Assembly (NCBI RefSeq): GCF_029867415.1
Contig: NC_081185.1
Coordinates: 138,596,157-138,660,156, forward strand
Length of the DNA stretch: 64,000 nt
Source of the DNA: Vicia villosa
Taxonomy: Eukaryota > Streptophyta > Magnoliopsida > Fabales > Fabaceae
Direction of reading: 5' to 3'
Both the position numbers and the translations under genes were made by a program. Below, in pieces: positions 22,821 to 35,143 of this stretch. How positions within the stretch are numbered: the stretch's first letter is position 1; the number at the start of each line of letters is the position of its first letter. The notes under the pieces were generated by a model. That model was not told the origin of the DNA. It made no database searches and was given only the letters and a program-made list of their open reading frames with translations.

Positions 22821-25800
22821 CTAGCTTTCTTCATGCAGCTTTATCAACTGCATACAGTGGAAAAACCTGCAACTCGGAAATGTCTTGGTGATCATATCAG
22901 CAGCATTGTCCTCAGTCGAAACCTTTAGCACTTGGACTTCTCCATGCTCGATTACTTCGCTGACGAAATGCAACCTCACATTAATGTTCTTAGTTTGCTC
23001 ATGATATGCTGAGTTCTTCGACAAGTGTATTGCACTTTGACTATTACATTTAACAGTGATACCTCGACCTTGAAGTTTCTGCTTCTTCGTAAAACCTTCA
23101 AGCCACAATGCTTCTTTCACAGCTTCAGTTAGGATAATATACTCCGCTTCAGTGGTTGATAGAGCAACAACCTTCTGAAGTGTTGCTTTCTAACTAATTG
23201 CAGTGTCAAACATAGTGAAAACATATCCATAAATAGATTTTTTGGAATGCATACAACCTGCATAATCAGAGTCAACATATCCTTTGATTACTGCTTTACG
23301 ATCTTCACCCAAGGCTCCACCCTAAATTAGGACCCTGTTCAAAGACCCATTTATGTACCTTAAAATCCACTTCAATGCTTGCCAGTGAGGCTTTTCAGGA
23401 TTCTCCATGAACCTGCTTACAAGACTTACTGCATATGCTATGTCGGGTCTAGTACATACCATAACATACATCAAAGAACCAACTATATTAGCATATGCGA
23501 TGCTATTCATATAGGCTCTTTCAAAATCAGTACTGGGACACTGATTAATACTCAGCTTAAATTGAGGATTTGTTGGAGTCGCAACAGGCTTTGAGTTTGA
23601 CATACCAAACTTGTCGATAATCTTTCGTAGGTATGCCTCTTGAGATAAGCATAATTTCGACTGCTTTCCATCTCTTTGAATGTTAATACCAAGAATTCTG
23701 GAAGCAGCTCTCAGATCTTTCATATCAAACTCCTTATTGAGTACATTTTTCACCCTCATTAGATCTTCGACATTGTTGCTTTCTATGAGGATATCATCCA
23801 CTTAGAGCAAGAAAATAACAAATAAACTACCTAGTCAAAATCTGAAGTAAACGCAGTGGTCGAACTGACTTCTAATGAAATTTATGTGTGCCATGAACTT
23901 TTCGATCTCCTATTCCACTGTCGAGGAGATTTTTTCAGCCCATATAAAGATCTTTTTAGCTTGCACACATAATTTTCCTTCCCCTTTTCGACATACCCTT
24001 CAGGTTGCCTCATCAGGATCGTTTCATCCAGATCACCATACAAGAATGCAGTCTTCACATCCATCTGTTCCAGTTCAAGTTCGAATTGTGCCACCATGGC
24101 AAGCAACATTGAAATGGACCAATGCTTCACAACAGGAGAAAACACATATTTGAAGTCGACACCTTCTTTTTAAGTGAAACCTCTTGCGACCAACCTTGCC
24201 TTGTATCTTTTTGACGCTACTCCATCGATTCCTTCCTTAACTTTGAAAATTCATTTACAACTCACTAACCTTGCTCCAACAGGTTTCTTGATCAGTTCCC
24301 AAGTGTGTTTATGATGAAGATATTTCATCTCATCATCTGTGGTCTTCAGCCATTTAGTCTTATTTAGACTCCTCATAACTTCCTTATAATCTCTAGGTTC
24401 ATCATCAAGAACCTCACTGGCATAGATTAATGCATAAGCTATAAGATCAACATACCCAAATCTCTGAGGTGGCTTGATGACTCTTCTCGACCTATCTCTT
24501 GCCAACAGGTAGTCATCGACAATTTCCTCAAATTCCTTGGCATCTTCTGCTTCTTCTTCGACTTCATCAGAGATATGCAATTCAACATCAATTTTCTCCA
24601 CCTCAACAGGAATCTCTATCTGTTCCAGCTCTTCTGCACTTCGACCATCATCATCATCAATTTTCTTGAAAGCCATGTCAGCTTCATTGAAAACTACATC
24701 TCGACTGGTGATACACCTCTTGTGACCTAGCTCTAGGCACCATAACCTATAATCTTTCCTTCTAGGTATCCCATCAACATGAATTTAGAGCTTTAGGTTC
24801 GACCTTGGCTTGCTTAATGTGAGCATAGGCTACGCAGCCAAATACTCTCAGTTTGTCGAGATCTGGTGGATGTCCCGGACAAACTTATTCAGGTGTCTTC
24901 ATATCTAACATTGTCGAAGGACATTTGTTTATGAGATATGTTGTTGTCGAAACGGCCTTAGCCCAAAACACCTTATTTAATCCAACACTAGTCAACATGC
25001 CTCTGACTCTCTCCAAAATAGTTCGATTAAACCTTTTAGCCAAACCATTTTGTTGTGGAGTATCTGCAATAGTTATGTGCCTTGCAATACCTGAGGCATC
25101 ACAAAAACTATTGAACGCCTCATTGCAAGATTCAAGGTCATTATCATTTCTTAACCTCTTGAGTTTCCTTCCAGTCTGATTTTCGACCAGAGTCTTCCAA
25201 CTTTTGAAATTCTCAAAAGTTCCATCCTTAGTATTCTGAATGAATACCCATAACTTCCTGGAATAATCATCAACTATAGATAGAAAATATCTTGCTCTTG
25301 AATGTGATGGACACCTTGCAGGCCCCCAAAGATCAACATGGATGTAATCAAGGGATCCATGTGTTCTTTGTTTGCCTTTGTTGAACTTCACTCTGCAAGA
25401 TTTTCCAAGTACACAGGGTTCACAAAACTTCAACTTTTCGAATTTGTCTCCACCAAGAAGATTTTGTTTCCGTAATTCAACCAGACCCCTTTTCGTGACA
25501 TGGCTCAATCTCATGTGCCAGATTTCTGTCTTCGACAAAGATTTCGTGGATGCAAAATTTGTCGAACCACTTACAACTTCACCCTCAAGCTAAGGGTATA
25601 CAAGCCTTGTTTCTTCATGCCTCTCAAGAGTTCCTTCGACCCCTTCATGACTCTTAGAATACTTTCTTATCCCTGGAAAATATATCCTTTCTTGTCAAAT
25701 TCACTAAGAGAAAGCAAATTTCTCTTCAAATCAGAAACATACCTGACTTCAGTCAACAACCTTATTGATTCATCATGAAGCTTGAATCTCACAGATCCAA

Positions 25801-25977
25801 CACCTATAATCTTGCAAGATTTATTGTTTCCCGGCAGTACTGATCCACCATCTTGATCACATAATTCCTCAATCAAGTATTTGTTTGGAGTCATGTGCCA
25901 AGTGCAACCTGAATCCATAATCCACTCCTTCCTAGAGTCACTGCTTGAAACCACAAGGACATCGGATGATTCAAAAT
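22821..25977 (-). pseudogene. Copia pol remnant (protease, integrase, RT, RNase H)
   Basis: Minus-strand pieces come in canonical order: protease DSGCTWHM (about 25905); GAG-pre-integrase and integrase (25538-24885); an acidic linker and RT start (24676-24251); RT with QMDVKTAFLYGDLDE and LKRSLYGLKKSPRQW (24145-23882); RT end and connection (23801-23322); and RNase H (23120-22821). In the YVDD box the Tyr codon is a stop (TAA, 23804-23802). The integrase Glu, expected in NGVAER, is Lys. Frameshifts separate the blocks. Gag and the 5' LTR are missing: the sequence stops at 25977, where another LTR-like repeat begins. Confidence 0.88.
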
Positions 25978-28900
25978 TGTAACACCCCATTTTCTACCCG
26001 GCATTTATAATAAAATCAGAGTTTCAAAATTTTTCCAACAAACATGTGATGTCACATTTCAACATAACATAACAACAATCAGATACATAACACTTTATTT
26101 TGGAGGATCACATAACAACTTTTATTAGTTAAGTATCGGAACTCAAGATATTCACCATATACAACATATTGATCTTTGTTTAATAACAACATCTTAAACA
26201 ACATTGTACTTAGGGTTAAATACTATTCACACCCTGCCAAAGTAGCGAGATTCGATTTTCCCCCTTATTAAAAAAAAATTTAGCCTTCGCCCCTTAGAAA
26301 ACAAGATTCTGTTTCCAGGAACCCCCTGTTCCATGTTTGGCTGACTGGGCTGGGAGAATCTTGCTGACTGGGCGCCTGATTTCCTTGTTTGGAAACCAGG
26401 ATTCGAACCCAGGTTACTTAGGCTCCAGCGCTGCAAACTTACCACCAATCCATGCATATTTAGTTGTTTATTGTTCCCAAAGAGTGTTATATATTAATAC
26501 TTCATTCTTTTTCAATAACATATAAATTAAAACTGTAATAATATTTAAATAATTATATAAATGTATTACTTAATAATTACATAATTATAAATTAACGTAA
26601 ATTAAATATTTTAAAGTTTTTTTAACATAATTATATAAACTGTAATAATAGTTAAATAATTATAAAAAAACGTAAATTAAATATTTTAAAGTTTTTTTTA
26701 TAATTATATAATATAATATATAAAAATGTTAATTAAAACGTTTTTTTAATAAAGTTGAATATTTTTTTTAAAATTGAATAAAGTTTAATAATTAACGTTT
26801 TTAATTTTTTTAATAAACGTTTTTTTTAATAAATATGTACAGCTTTTTTTAAAAAAATTTAAATAAATTTAATTAAATTTAAAAAAAACGTTAAAATGTA
26901 TTATTTAAATATATAATATAATATATATAAATGTTAATTAAAATTTTTTTTTAATAAAGTTGAATAATTTTTTTAAAGTTGAATAAAGTTTAATAATTAA
27001 CGTTTTTAATTTTTTTAATAAACGTTTTTTTTAATAAATATGTACAGCTTTTTTTTATATTTATATTATTAAAGTTTTTTTAATTTATATAAACGTTTTT
27101 AATAATTTTATTTATATGTTTTCTTCAGTTTTTTTATAATTATATAAATGTATTATTTAATAATTTCAATAAATGTTTTTAATTAATGTTTTTAATTAAT
27201 ATTTTAATTATATAAATGTTTTTTTATAATTATATCAATGTTTTTTTAATTAACGTTATAATTATATAAATGTATTTTTAATTAACGTTTTAATTATATT
27301 AATGGTTTTTATAATTAAAAACGTTCTAATTATATAAATCTTTTTTTAAAATGTTTTTTAAAAGTTGAATAATTTTAAAAAAGAGTTTTTTTATAATTAT
27401 GTACAGCTTTTTGAATTATATAAATATTTTTATAAATGTTTTTTATAGTTATATAAATGTTTATATAAATTATTAGAAAAATTATTAAAAACGTTTATTA
27501 CATAAAACATTTAAATAAAATTATTAAAAAAAACGTTAATTAAAATAAATTTAAATAATTTATAATTATGTAATTATTAAGTAATACATTTATATAATTA
27601 TTTAAATATTATTACAGTTTTAATTTATATGTTATTGAAAAAGAATGAAGTATTAATATATAACCCTCTTTAGCAAAAATAAAAAACTAAATATGCATGG
27701 AGTGGTGGTAAGCTTGCAGCGCTGTAGCCTAAGTAACCTGGGTTCGAATCCTGGTTTTGCAACTTGCTACTTTGGCAGGGGGTGAATAGTATTTAACCCT
27801 TGTACTTATTAATTTCAATCTTTAATTATCATAAACAAGTCAACAAGGAACAATCAGCATTACAACAACTAAGTATCCCCCAAGTGCTAGGTATCAGAGC
27901 GAATGAACCGACTTGGACTAACAACAACTAAGTCTTTATTCTTGATTCACCTGTGCGTTACCAATAGAGGGAAACATTATAACAGAAGGGGTGAGATTCT
28001 CAAATGTGGTACCATCTACAAAACTTAAACACACATCAACTCAAATCCACAATAATTTCAACATCAATATCAACAACGTAGTAACAACTCAACAACTTCT
28101 TCAACGTTGTGCTAATAAATAAAGGCAATCATCACATTTCAATGTTGGCCAAAGGCCTACAACTTATATCAACATGTCAACAACAACCATGTATTATAAC
28201 AATATTAATCAACAACAAACAACCCAATCATTTACTGAAATATATTTAACGGCTTACTCATCAACAATTTATAATAATAATTTTTCAACATATTATAACG
28301 GCAATTTATCAACAATTATAATAACAACTTTTCAACATAATATAGCAGCAACTCATCAACAAATTATAATAACAACTTTTCAACATGATATAGCTGCAAC
28401 TCATCAACAATTTATAATAACAACTTTTCAAAATATTATAATAACACTTATCAACAAATTATAATAACAACTTTTCAACATAGTATAATTAATTCATCAA
28501 ACATATATTCAACTATTAATTTACTCTACTGACAATCCTTATGAACTTAATTGGTTAATGGTCTGACTCAAGTAATAATAAAACTATTTCAAAAGGGTCA
28601 AATACCTTTAATTATCTGTCATATATCCTCAAAATGTTTCTCAATTATACTACTAATATAATAGTCTATTACTCACCAAATTTACCAATTAAATTAACAT
28701 TAACAGGATCAATTTTCTATATCAATTTTACCGCATCACAACAACAACAACACAAACGGAAATAATTTCAACAATCCAATCTCACATACTATTCATCATA
28801 TACCCGGTTATAGAGCAAAAACTCCACCCTTACCTTGGATTGAAGATCGCTCTATTCCACTGGTCGAATCTTTGTACTTTACCTCTTTGCCCTTTTTCTT

Positions 28901-29080
28901 CGCAACAACTTTTCCACGATCTCTTTTTCTCCTCCCAATCCTTATTTTTCTTCCTACAAAACTTTTCCTTTGTTTTCTAACAACCAAAACCTAATATTTC
29001 TTTTTATTCAACTTAATCCAAATAATAATAATAATAATAATATTTTTCGTGGGCCTAATATTCTTATTGGGCCTAATAAA
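25978..29080. mobile_element. LTR-like repeat (possible solo gypsy LTR) around a MULE
   Basis: The block opens TGTAACACCCCATTTTC, a common start of plant gypsy LTRs, and after the MULE insertion continues as non-coding, Asn/Thr-codon-like sequence. At 28270-28490 degenerate copies of ATAATAACAACTTTTCAACA recur about every 48 bases. The right edge, near GGGCCTAATATTCTTATTGG (about 29050-29080), is set where homology to the NCR upstream region begins. No internal region was seen. The 91-codon frame at 28174 is the repeat read as protein, not a gene. Confidence 0.45.
26213..27799. mobile_element. MULE-type non-autonomous element with tRNA-like TIRs
   Basis: A perfect 9-bp target duplication TTGTACTTA (26204-26212 and 27800-27808) flanks inverted ends starting GGGTTAAATACTATTCAC. 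The TIRs extend about 350 bp and pair over long words such as AATGTATTACTTAATAATTA. A 9-bp duplication and long TIRs are the Mutator-like hallmark. Each TIR contains a tRNA-like block (26395-26455 minus, 27695-27765 plus) with TGGTGGTAAGC and GGTTCGAATCC. The interior is nearly pure AT, with a 120-bp direct duplication (26727-26842 and 26931-27057). No transposase gene is present. Confidence 0.9.
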
Positions 29081-29084
29081 AAAT

Positions 29085-29476
29085 TGTAAATTTTTATGAT
29101 TGATAAGTTTTTAATGTGAACTACTTATTAAGCTGTCTAAAGAGTCCATCATAACACATTGATATACTTAAGAGACATTTAAAATATTTTAAAAGAACAC
29201 TCGGATTTTTTATTTCTCTTGATTAAAATGAAAGGTTATAAAATAGTTTTTAAAAACTGATTAAAAATGACAATGAATTTTTATGATCGATAAAAAAAAA
29301 ACATATTGATCTACTCAAAACACATCTAATATATTAATTTTTACTACTTAACAAGGGCTACGTTTAAAAAAGAAAATCAAACTGAGTTAAACACTATATA
29401 AGTGGTGTAAGTAGAACATTAAATATATAAATCATAAAGTGACAAGTAATTGATACATTTGTTGAGGATGCAAAAT
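29085..29476 (+). promoter_or_regulatory. NCR gene 2 promoter region
   Basis: The region shares ordered blocks with the upstream regions of genes 1 and 3, including TTTTTATGATTGATAAG, AAAATGAAAGGTTATAAAAT and GTTAAACACTATATAAGTGG. The last gives a good TATA box (TATATAAG, about 29395-29402), some 75-80 bases before the start codon, followed by the conserved GTAAGTAGAACATTAA. Confidence 0.65.
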
Positions 29477-29749
29477 ATGGCTAAAATTGTCAAGTTTTCT
29501 TATGTTATGATTATCAGTTTCTCCTTATTTCTTATCACCGTGAAAGCAAAAAGTTAGCCATTTTTTCTTTTTAAATTTCTTTCTTTACTTTATATATAAT
29601 ATTCTATCCTATTTTAATAATGCTTATTTTTATTTTCTTTTTTCAATATAGTGGAGGGAGATGATTGTATTGCTAGTGCCGATTGTGAATGCGACCATCC
29701 ATTGATACCTGTGTGTTTTTATAACTTGTGTAAGTGTATTTCATTATAA
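29477..29749 (+). CDS. Nodule-specific cysteine-rich (NCR) peptide 2
   Basis: Exon 1 (29477-29552) gives a 25-residue signal peptide MAKIVKFSYVM.... A 99-base intron uses donor GTTAGC, weaker than GTAAGT, and acceptor ATATAG. Exon 2 is 29652-29749. The peptide is 57 residues with cysteines at 31, 37, 39, 47, 52 and 54, the same spacing as gene 1, and ends KCISL. The mature part has EGDDC, then DCECDHPLIP. The role is inferred from the family: secretion to symbiosomes and control of bacteroid differentiation. An in-frame ATG 9 bases upstream (29468) is possible. The gene looks intact apart from the unusual donor. Confidence 0.86.
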
Positions 29750-30686
29750 TTTAATGTATATTTAGTTTATTTTTTCGAATTTCATGGACCTTGTAGTTAT
29801 GGGTTGTATCTAGATTGATGTTAAATGAAATACAATTAGGTGTTAAAAAATATTATATATAAACTATCTTCTTCTCTAGTTTTGAAGATAGCACCATGGC
29901 CTTCAATTTAAGCACCAATTTTCCTTTGCAATTTTATCGTTTATTATAATATTTTTAATATTCATGTTGAAAATAGTTATTGTGTAAATTTAAAGCCATT
30001 ATTTTATAGTATTTTGTTCATAATAGTTTTAGGCTTTGGATTTTCTCACTCTTCAATTTACTTCACTATTATTCTATGTCTTAAAATAAGTGTCATATTT
30101 GATATTTTTATAAAAATTAGAAAAATATAATAAATGAAATAGAGAATAATAATTTTATTAAAATATCCTTATTAATTATTGGTATATTTAAATTAATATT
30201 AATGTAAAGTAATAAAATAATAAATTAATTTTTTTAATAAAGATTATAATTAAAAGATAAAAATTAAAATTACATCGATAACTTAAAATGATATTATTTT
30301 CGAAAGAAATAATTTAAATATAACATTTATTTTAGAAGGAAGAAGTAACTTTTAATTTATTTCACAACCATAAATTATTGGTTTTCGTTAAAATTATATG
30401 AAAAACCAAATGACCATCACAAAATATAATTACGCATTACAACAAATGTGCAAGTCATTATTAATTGTTTAATCTAGTTATTCAATTTTAATTAAATAAA
30501 TGGATAATACTAGCTTGTGTCATAAGGCATAAGTATAATACAACTTACTTAAAAATTGTGTATTGAATTTAATACTAGCTTGTGTCATAAGGCATAAGTA
30601 TAATACAACTTATTTAATAATTGTGTATTGAATTTAATACAAATTAATAATTTAATAATTTTTTAATATAAAATTTTTATTTATGA
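29750..30686. repeat. NCR gene 2 3' flank with degenerate MITE and a tandem duplication
   Basis: The first 100 bases match the NCR 3' flanks (TTTCATGGACCTTGTAG). From about 30070 to 30345 a decayed Stowaway-like unit has CTTAAAATAAGTGTCATATT on the left and ATAACATTTATTTTAGAAGG on the right. At 30505-30645 a block of about 71 bp starting AATACTAGCTTGTGTCATAA occurs twice in tandem. No gene was seen. Confidence 0.5.
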
Positions 30687-31111
30687 GTTTTTTTTTTAAA
30701 TTTCTTTAGCCACCTCCCTATGGGGTCACCCCTAGCGAAAATTCCAAAATACCCCTGCTTCGGAAATGAACTTCCGAAGCACATTTTTTTTAAAAAAATT
30801 TTCACAATTCGGAAGTGCATCTCCGAAAACACCTCATGGGGGGTGTCTTCGGAGATGAACTTCCGAAAACACCTCATGGGGGGTGTCTTCGGAAATGAAC
30901 TTCTGAATTATGCAGAAACTGTGTTTTTTTTATGTTTTTTCTTAACAGTCTCGCATTTTAATTAAACGCAAACGCCAAATAAAATAAGCAACAGATAAAC
31001 TGAAAATACTAATATGATAAATCAAATCCAAATAATATATACAAGCCGAAAATAATAATAATAATGTGCGAAAGATACAATCCGAAAACAAAAAATAAAT
31101 AAACCCGACCA

Positions 31112-33155
31112 CTACTGGGTGTGCCTAACCCTCTCACTCTGGGCCCTCCTCTGCCGCCTGTACGCCGCCGCACGGCCCGCATCAGTGACGATCATCTCCA
31201 TCACGGCGACTGCCTCTGGACCGCCCTGATCAACGATACCTCGATCCAACGCGTCCCGCCCAAGCATCTCTATCCGCTAGCAGATCGGCATGAGATCAAT
31301 GGCGTGGTCATCCTCGGCCTGCTGGTTCTCCAGTATCACCTTGTGTGCTGGCCTAGGAGCGCCAGGAACGTCGGGTCTCAGCAGAGGATGTGACACCCGA
31401 TAGAACCATGTGACGTACCCCTCCTCACTGTGCCAGTCCTGTGTGACCCGAGTGAGACGGTACTCCTGCGGTACCACATGATGCTGCCAGTCCGCCCATA
31501 TGGCAGTGAGCTGCACTCGGGTCACTGTGTCGGGAGCAGCCTCAAAGGGTGACCTGGGTATCCGCTGCACGAATCCGAACTGACGCATGCACCGCTCAGG
31601 GAGATACCGGACCATAATGCCGGTCCCGTATGCCAACCAGCCTGAATATAGAGCAATGTCGTCAAAGGGGACAATCTGAGCGTAGTCGACGAACGGCCTC
31701 CAAGTGACGTCGTCGTGCATCGTGCGGTCCAAGTACAAACGGTATGGTCCCACCGCATCGTTCCCCCTCTGGAGAGCGTATCTGGCGGTCCTGGGCATGG
31801 CGTCCACGTATGCAGGATCGTAGCGGAAGCCGTGGATGCATGAGAAGTAGGAGATGATCCAGCTCTGAAACACAAACACGATAATGTATTAAAAATAAAT
31901 ACGAAACATAAATAAATAAATAAATACGATAATGTATTAAAATAAAACGTACCGTAAGTAGTGTGCAGGATCCGACCAACTGCCTCGTCCTCCAGTTGAA
32001 GGCCTCATTTAGCTTCTGGTAGAGGTATGCCAGAGTAGCTGCCCCCTAGTTCCACTGGTGAAAGGTATCCAGGTCCATGAAGTAGCTGAGGTAGGTCACG
32101 TCGACGTACCTTGCACTCTTGTCCACAAGGCATGCAGCGCCTACCACATGCATGTACCAGCACCGGAGAGCGCAGCCGCGATGATACTGTGTGAATAGCT
32201 CGTCACCCTCAGCCTCAGCCTCGGCCGCCGCATCCATGTGGTGCTCAAAATAGAAGCTCAGTGTGGTGAACCGGATATGAGGCCCAGATGTCGTGACGCA
32301 CTCAAAGTGAGCAACCTCGTGCTCCATGCCCAAATAGAGCGTCATCCACTCAATGGCCTCGACCCTCTGGATCCAGGAGTGGTGCAACAGCGGCCCCCTA
32401 ATCGGCAGGTGGAGAAGACACTGTACGTCATGCAAGGTGATCGTCATCTCCCCAACCGGCAAGTGGAAAGAGGACGTCTCCTTGTGCCAGCGCTCCACAA
32501 ATGCCCCCTGCATGCCGGTGTTGATGGTGGTGTACCCCGTCATGCAGAGCCCGCTAAGCCCTGAATCTCGCACATGGTCGTTAAACCACTCAGCTGTTGG
32601 TTTAAATAGACTGAAAATCTTCCGGGCATGGTTCACCATTTTCAACGGCTCTCTCTCCTGTTACAAAAAAAACAAATAAGCGACATATATTAAATAAGCG
32701 ACAAATAAACGGTTAAATTATAAAAAATGGTGACAAATAAACGGTTAAATTATAAAAAATACCTCTCCCTCCCAGATACACCGAGCGACGTGATCGTCGT
32801 AGTTAATCAGCACAGAAGTGTCAAAGGGCCCTCCCGGATAGCCGTCCTCCTGCTCATCATCCTCCCCGCCTGGAGGGTCAACATCCGGTACCCCCTCCGG
32901 CTTGTGGTAAGGCACTGCCGCCACCTCCTCCTCCTCCTCCTCTCGCTGGCGGGAAGAAGATACCCGAGTCAGCCGACTCCTAGATCCAGAAGAAGAGGTA
33001 CCCTCTCCCACGTCCACGGGAACTCGCACACGGCGTCCCCGGCCCTGCCCCCGTCCCTGGGTCGACGCCAGCTGCGCCGCCGCCCGCTCGCGTCTAGCCG
33101 ACGCAGTCTGGGACTCTCTACCCTGTCTGATGCGTGCTGGTTGGTTGCCTGACAT
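31112..33155 (-). pseudogene. Plant mobile domain (PMD) gene A, two nonsense mutations
   Basis: The gene has three exons on minus: 33155-32763 (131 codons, Arg/Glu-rich disordered N-terminus), 32657-31953 and 31864-31112. Donors are GTATTT and GTACGT; acceptors are AACAG and TTCAG; both introns are phase 0, and the joined length is 616 codons. Exon 2 has the PMD signature (FHLPVGEMTITLHDVQCLL, GLSGL) and exon 3 its C-terminal part (WRPF, PERCMRQFG). Two in-frame TAG codons break it: 32048-32046, after HQWN where a Trp is expected, and 31279-31277, after LMPIC. The reading continues cleanly past both. PMD proteins occur in MAIN/MAIL1-type plant proteins and as transposon cargo. Confidence 0.82.
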
Positions 33156-33480
33156 GTTCCTGTAAACAATTGAAATCGATTAATATGCGAGACAAATGAA
33201 AAAACAAAAAAAATGCACTTCTGATACAATTCGGAAGTTCATTTCCGAAAACTGGGATGAAGGTGTTTTCGGAAATGAACTTCCGAAACACCCCTGCGCA
33301 GAACTTCTCTGCAACCTACAATGGCAGACCCCAAAACCAAACTATAAAACTACTTTTGCAATTTCTAAACACCCTAAATATCAGTAACAACCTACCCCAA
33401 TGTGGTTTTTGCAATTTCTAAACACCCTAATAGAGATTTTATTAATAGATCTAAAAATTGAAAAAATTCAAAAACTTACC
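33156..33480 (-). promoter_or_regulatory. Upstream region of PMD gene A
   Basis: Two near-palindromes of the element's own family lie at 33230-33249 and 33268-33287, within 135 bases of the start codon. The word TTTTGCAATTTCTAAACACC occurs twice (near 33353 and 33406). A weak TATA-like GTTTTATAGTT lies near 33340 on minus. Promoter function is inferred from position only. Confidence 0.35.
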
Positions 33481-33868
33481 AATTGAAGAGATTAGGATGA
33501 CTTAGGTTGAGTTTGGGAAGCTTTTGGAATGCACACTTGCTTTTGCACACTTGCTTTTGCAGAAATTTTTGAAGAGAGGAAGTTTGAAGAAGATTTAGGG
33601 TAAAATGAATGGGGGAGGGGGGCTATTTTGCTTAATTTGCAAAACGCGCAATATTTCGGAAATGAATTTCCGAATTGTTGTTTTCGGAAGTGCATTTCCG
33701 AAATAAGACAATTTTTCAAAAAAAAAGGCGCTTTCGGAGATGCATCTCCGAAAACACCTTTTTCTTGCATTTCGGAATGCATTTCCGAAGTCAGGGGTGG
33801 TTTGGGTTTTTCACCAGAGGTGGACTAGAAGGTTGGGAGGTCTATAAAGAAATTTTCTTTTTTTTTAA

Positions 33869-35143
33869 CATGTGCACTTAAACTTTATTTGAGTGTTTGG
33901 AAGAAAAAAAAGAGGGTCTTGAAAAATAAGAAGAAATGGGTGAAAGAATCAAAATATTTTGATTACAAGGGTTTTTGAAGATTTAGTTTTTTTCATAACT
34001 CAAATAATCTTTAATTTGGAAGAACTCAAATTTTATATTGTAGAAGGATTTTGAAGGGTTTATATAAAATTTTTAAATATCTTTTATGTTATTATAATAT
34101 TCTAAAAATTAAAAATGTAATAATAATAAATATTATTTTATGGTTCTATATAAAATTATTTTTTCAAAAAATATTAAATATTTTTTTATATCTTTTAAAA
34201 AATTCTTTTTCAAAAGCCTTTTATTTAACTCCCCTTCAAACTCGCAAACAAAGCTTAGGACACAAATTTATATCATCCATAAATTTGGTTTTTACCCTTA
34301 GTTTTCCATACACTTACATGTTTTTTATATTTTCCCATATCAAATGTATATAGTGTTACTCTATGAATCTAGAGGAATCACATTTAATACAGCTATAAAA
34401 ACCTAAAATCAAAAGAAATTAAAAAATGGTTAAGTCATTAAATATAAATCGTTCAAATTCGAAAGAAAGTTTTACGTTCTAAATTTCAAAATTTTAAAAA
34501 AGTTGTATATTTTAATTTCTATTAACACATAAACAATCATTCTACAATTTTTTTTTCAATAAACAAACTATAATTTGGAAATAGGTTGCTTGGTACTACA
34601 ACTTTGCACATAGGTCACACATCTCTCATATGTTAAAATATTTTAACAATGAAAAATTAAAATATTATGGAATGAAAATTTTATATTATAGAATTTGGAT
34701 CATCTTCTTCAATTTCTTCCTCCTTCACAATTTTCTCTCCATCTCTCTAATATTTTTTCTCTCTTCTTCTTTTTATCAATTTTTCTTGATATCATTAATT
34801 TTATTACACTTGCTTTTGATGTAAGAGAGAAAAGAAGGAAATGAGATGATCATGGTCTATATTACATGATAGTGAGTAATGATTTTATTGATTTTTTTAT
34901 AATAAAAAAGGAATATAACAGATAATCAATCTAAAAAGTTTATAAAGTCACGAGTACTTTTGCACCAATCATACAATCTAATACCCATTGATTTGATAAA
35001 GGATAAAAGAAGATGACAAAAACACATTGAAGCATATTCATCCGCAATTTCCTAACTATGCAAAGCCACTCATGTTAAAAAATAATATTCTATCAATTCA
35101 ACTGCACTAATATATAAACCACTATTATTTTCTACAGTAATAT
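33869..35143. other. AT-rich sequence without recognisable genes
   Basis: Short frames here (up to 100 codons) are rich in Ile, Leu, Phe and Lys, as expected from AT-rich non-coding DNA, and show no motif. A word near 34565, AACTATAATTTGGAAATAGG, also occurs with one change at 22271-22290 at the edge of the LINE remnant. Nothing else could be supported. Confidence 0.5.

Larger units (their letters stand above)
30687..33868. mobile_element. MULE-like element carrying a PMD gene (element A)
   Basis: Both ends share an inverted arrangement: a T-run, AAATTTCTTTA, CACCTCCC-like and CACCCCTG words, then TTCGGAAATG palindromes. On the left this spans about 30687-30780; on the right it spans 33868 back to about 33770. 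Between them lies a three-exon PMD gene and no transposase. Ten near-palindromes of the TTCGGAAATGAACTTCCGAA type mark the element. I could not find a clear target-site duplication, so the outer limits are approximate. PMD genes are often carried by Mutator-like elements. Confidence 0.6.

Noticed and set aside
28174..28464. Asn/Thr-rich protein of 96 residues
   Set aside because: It is the translation of degenerate CAACAATTATAATAACAAC repeats in an LTR-like region with no promoter or motif.
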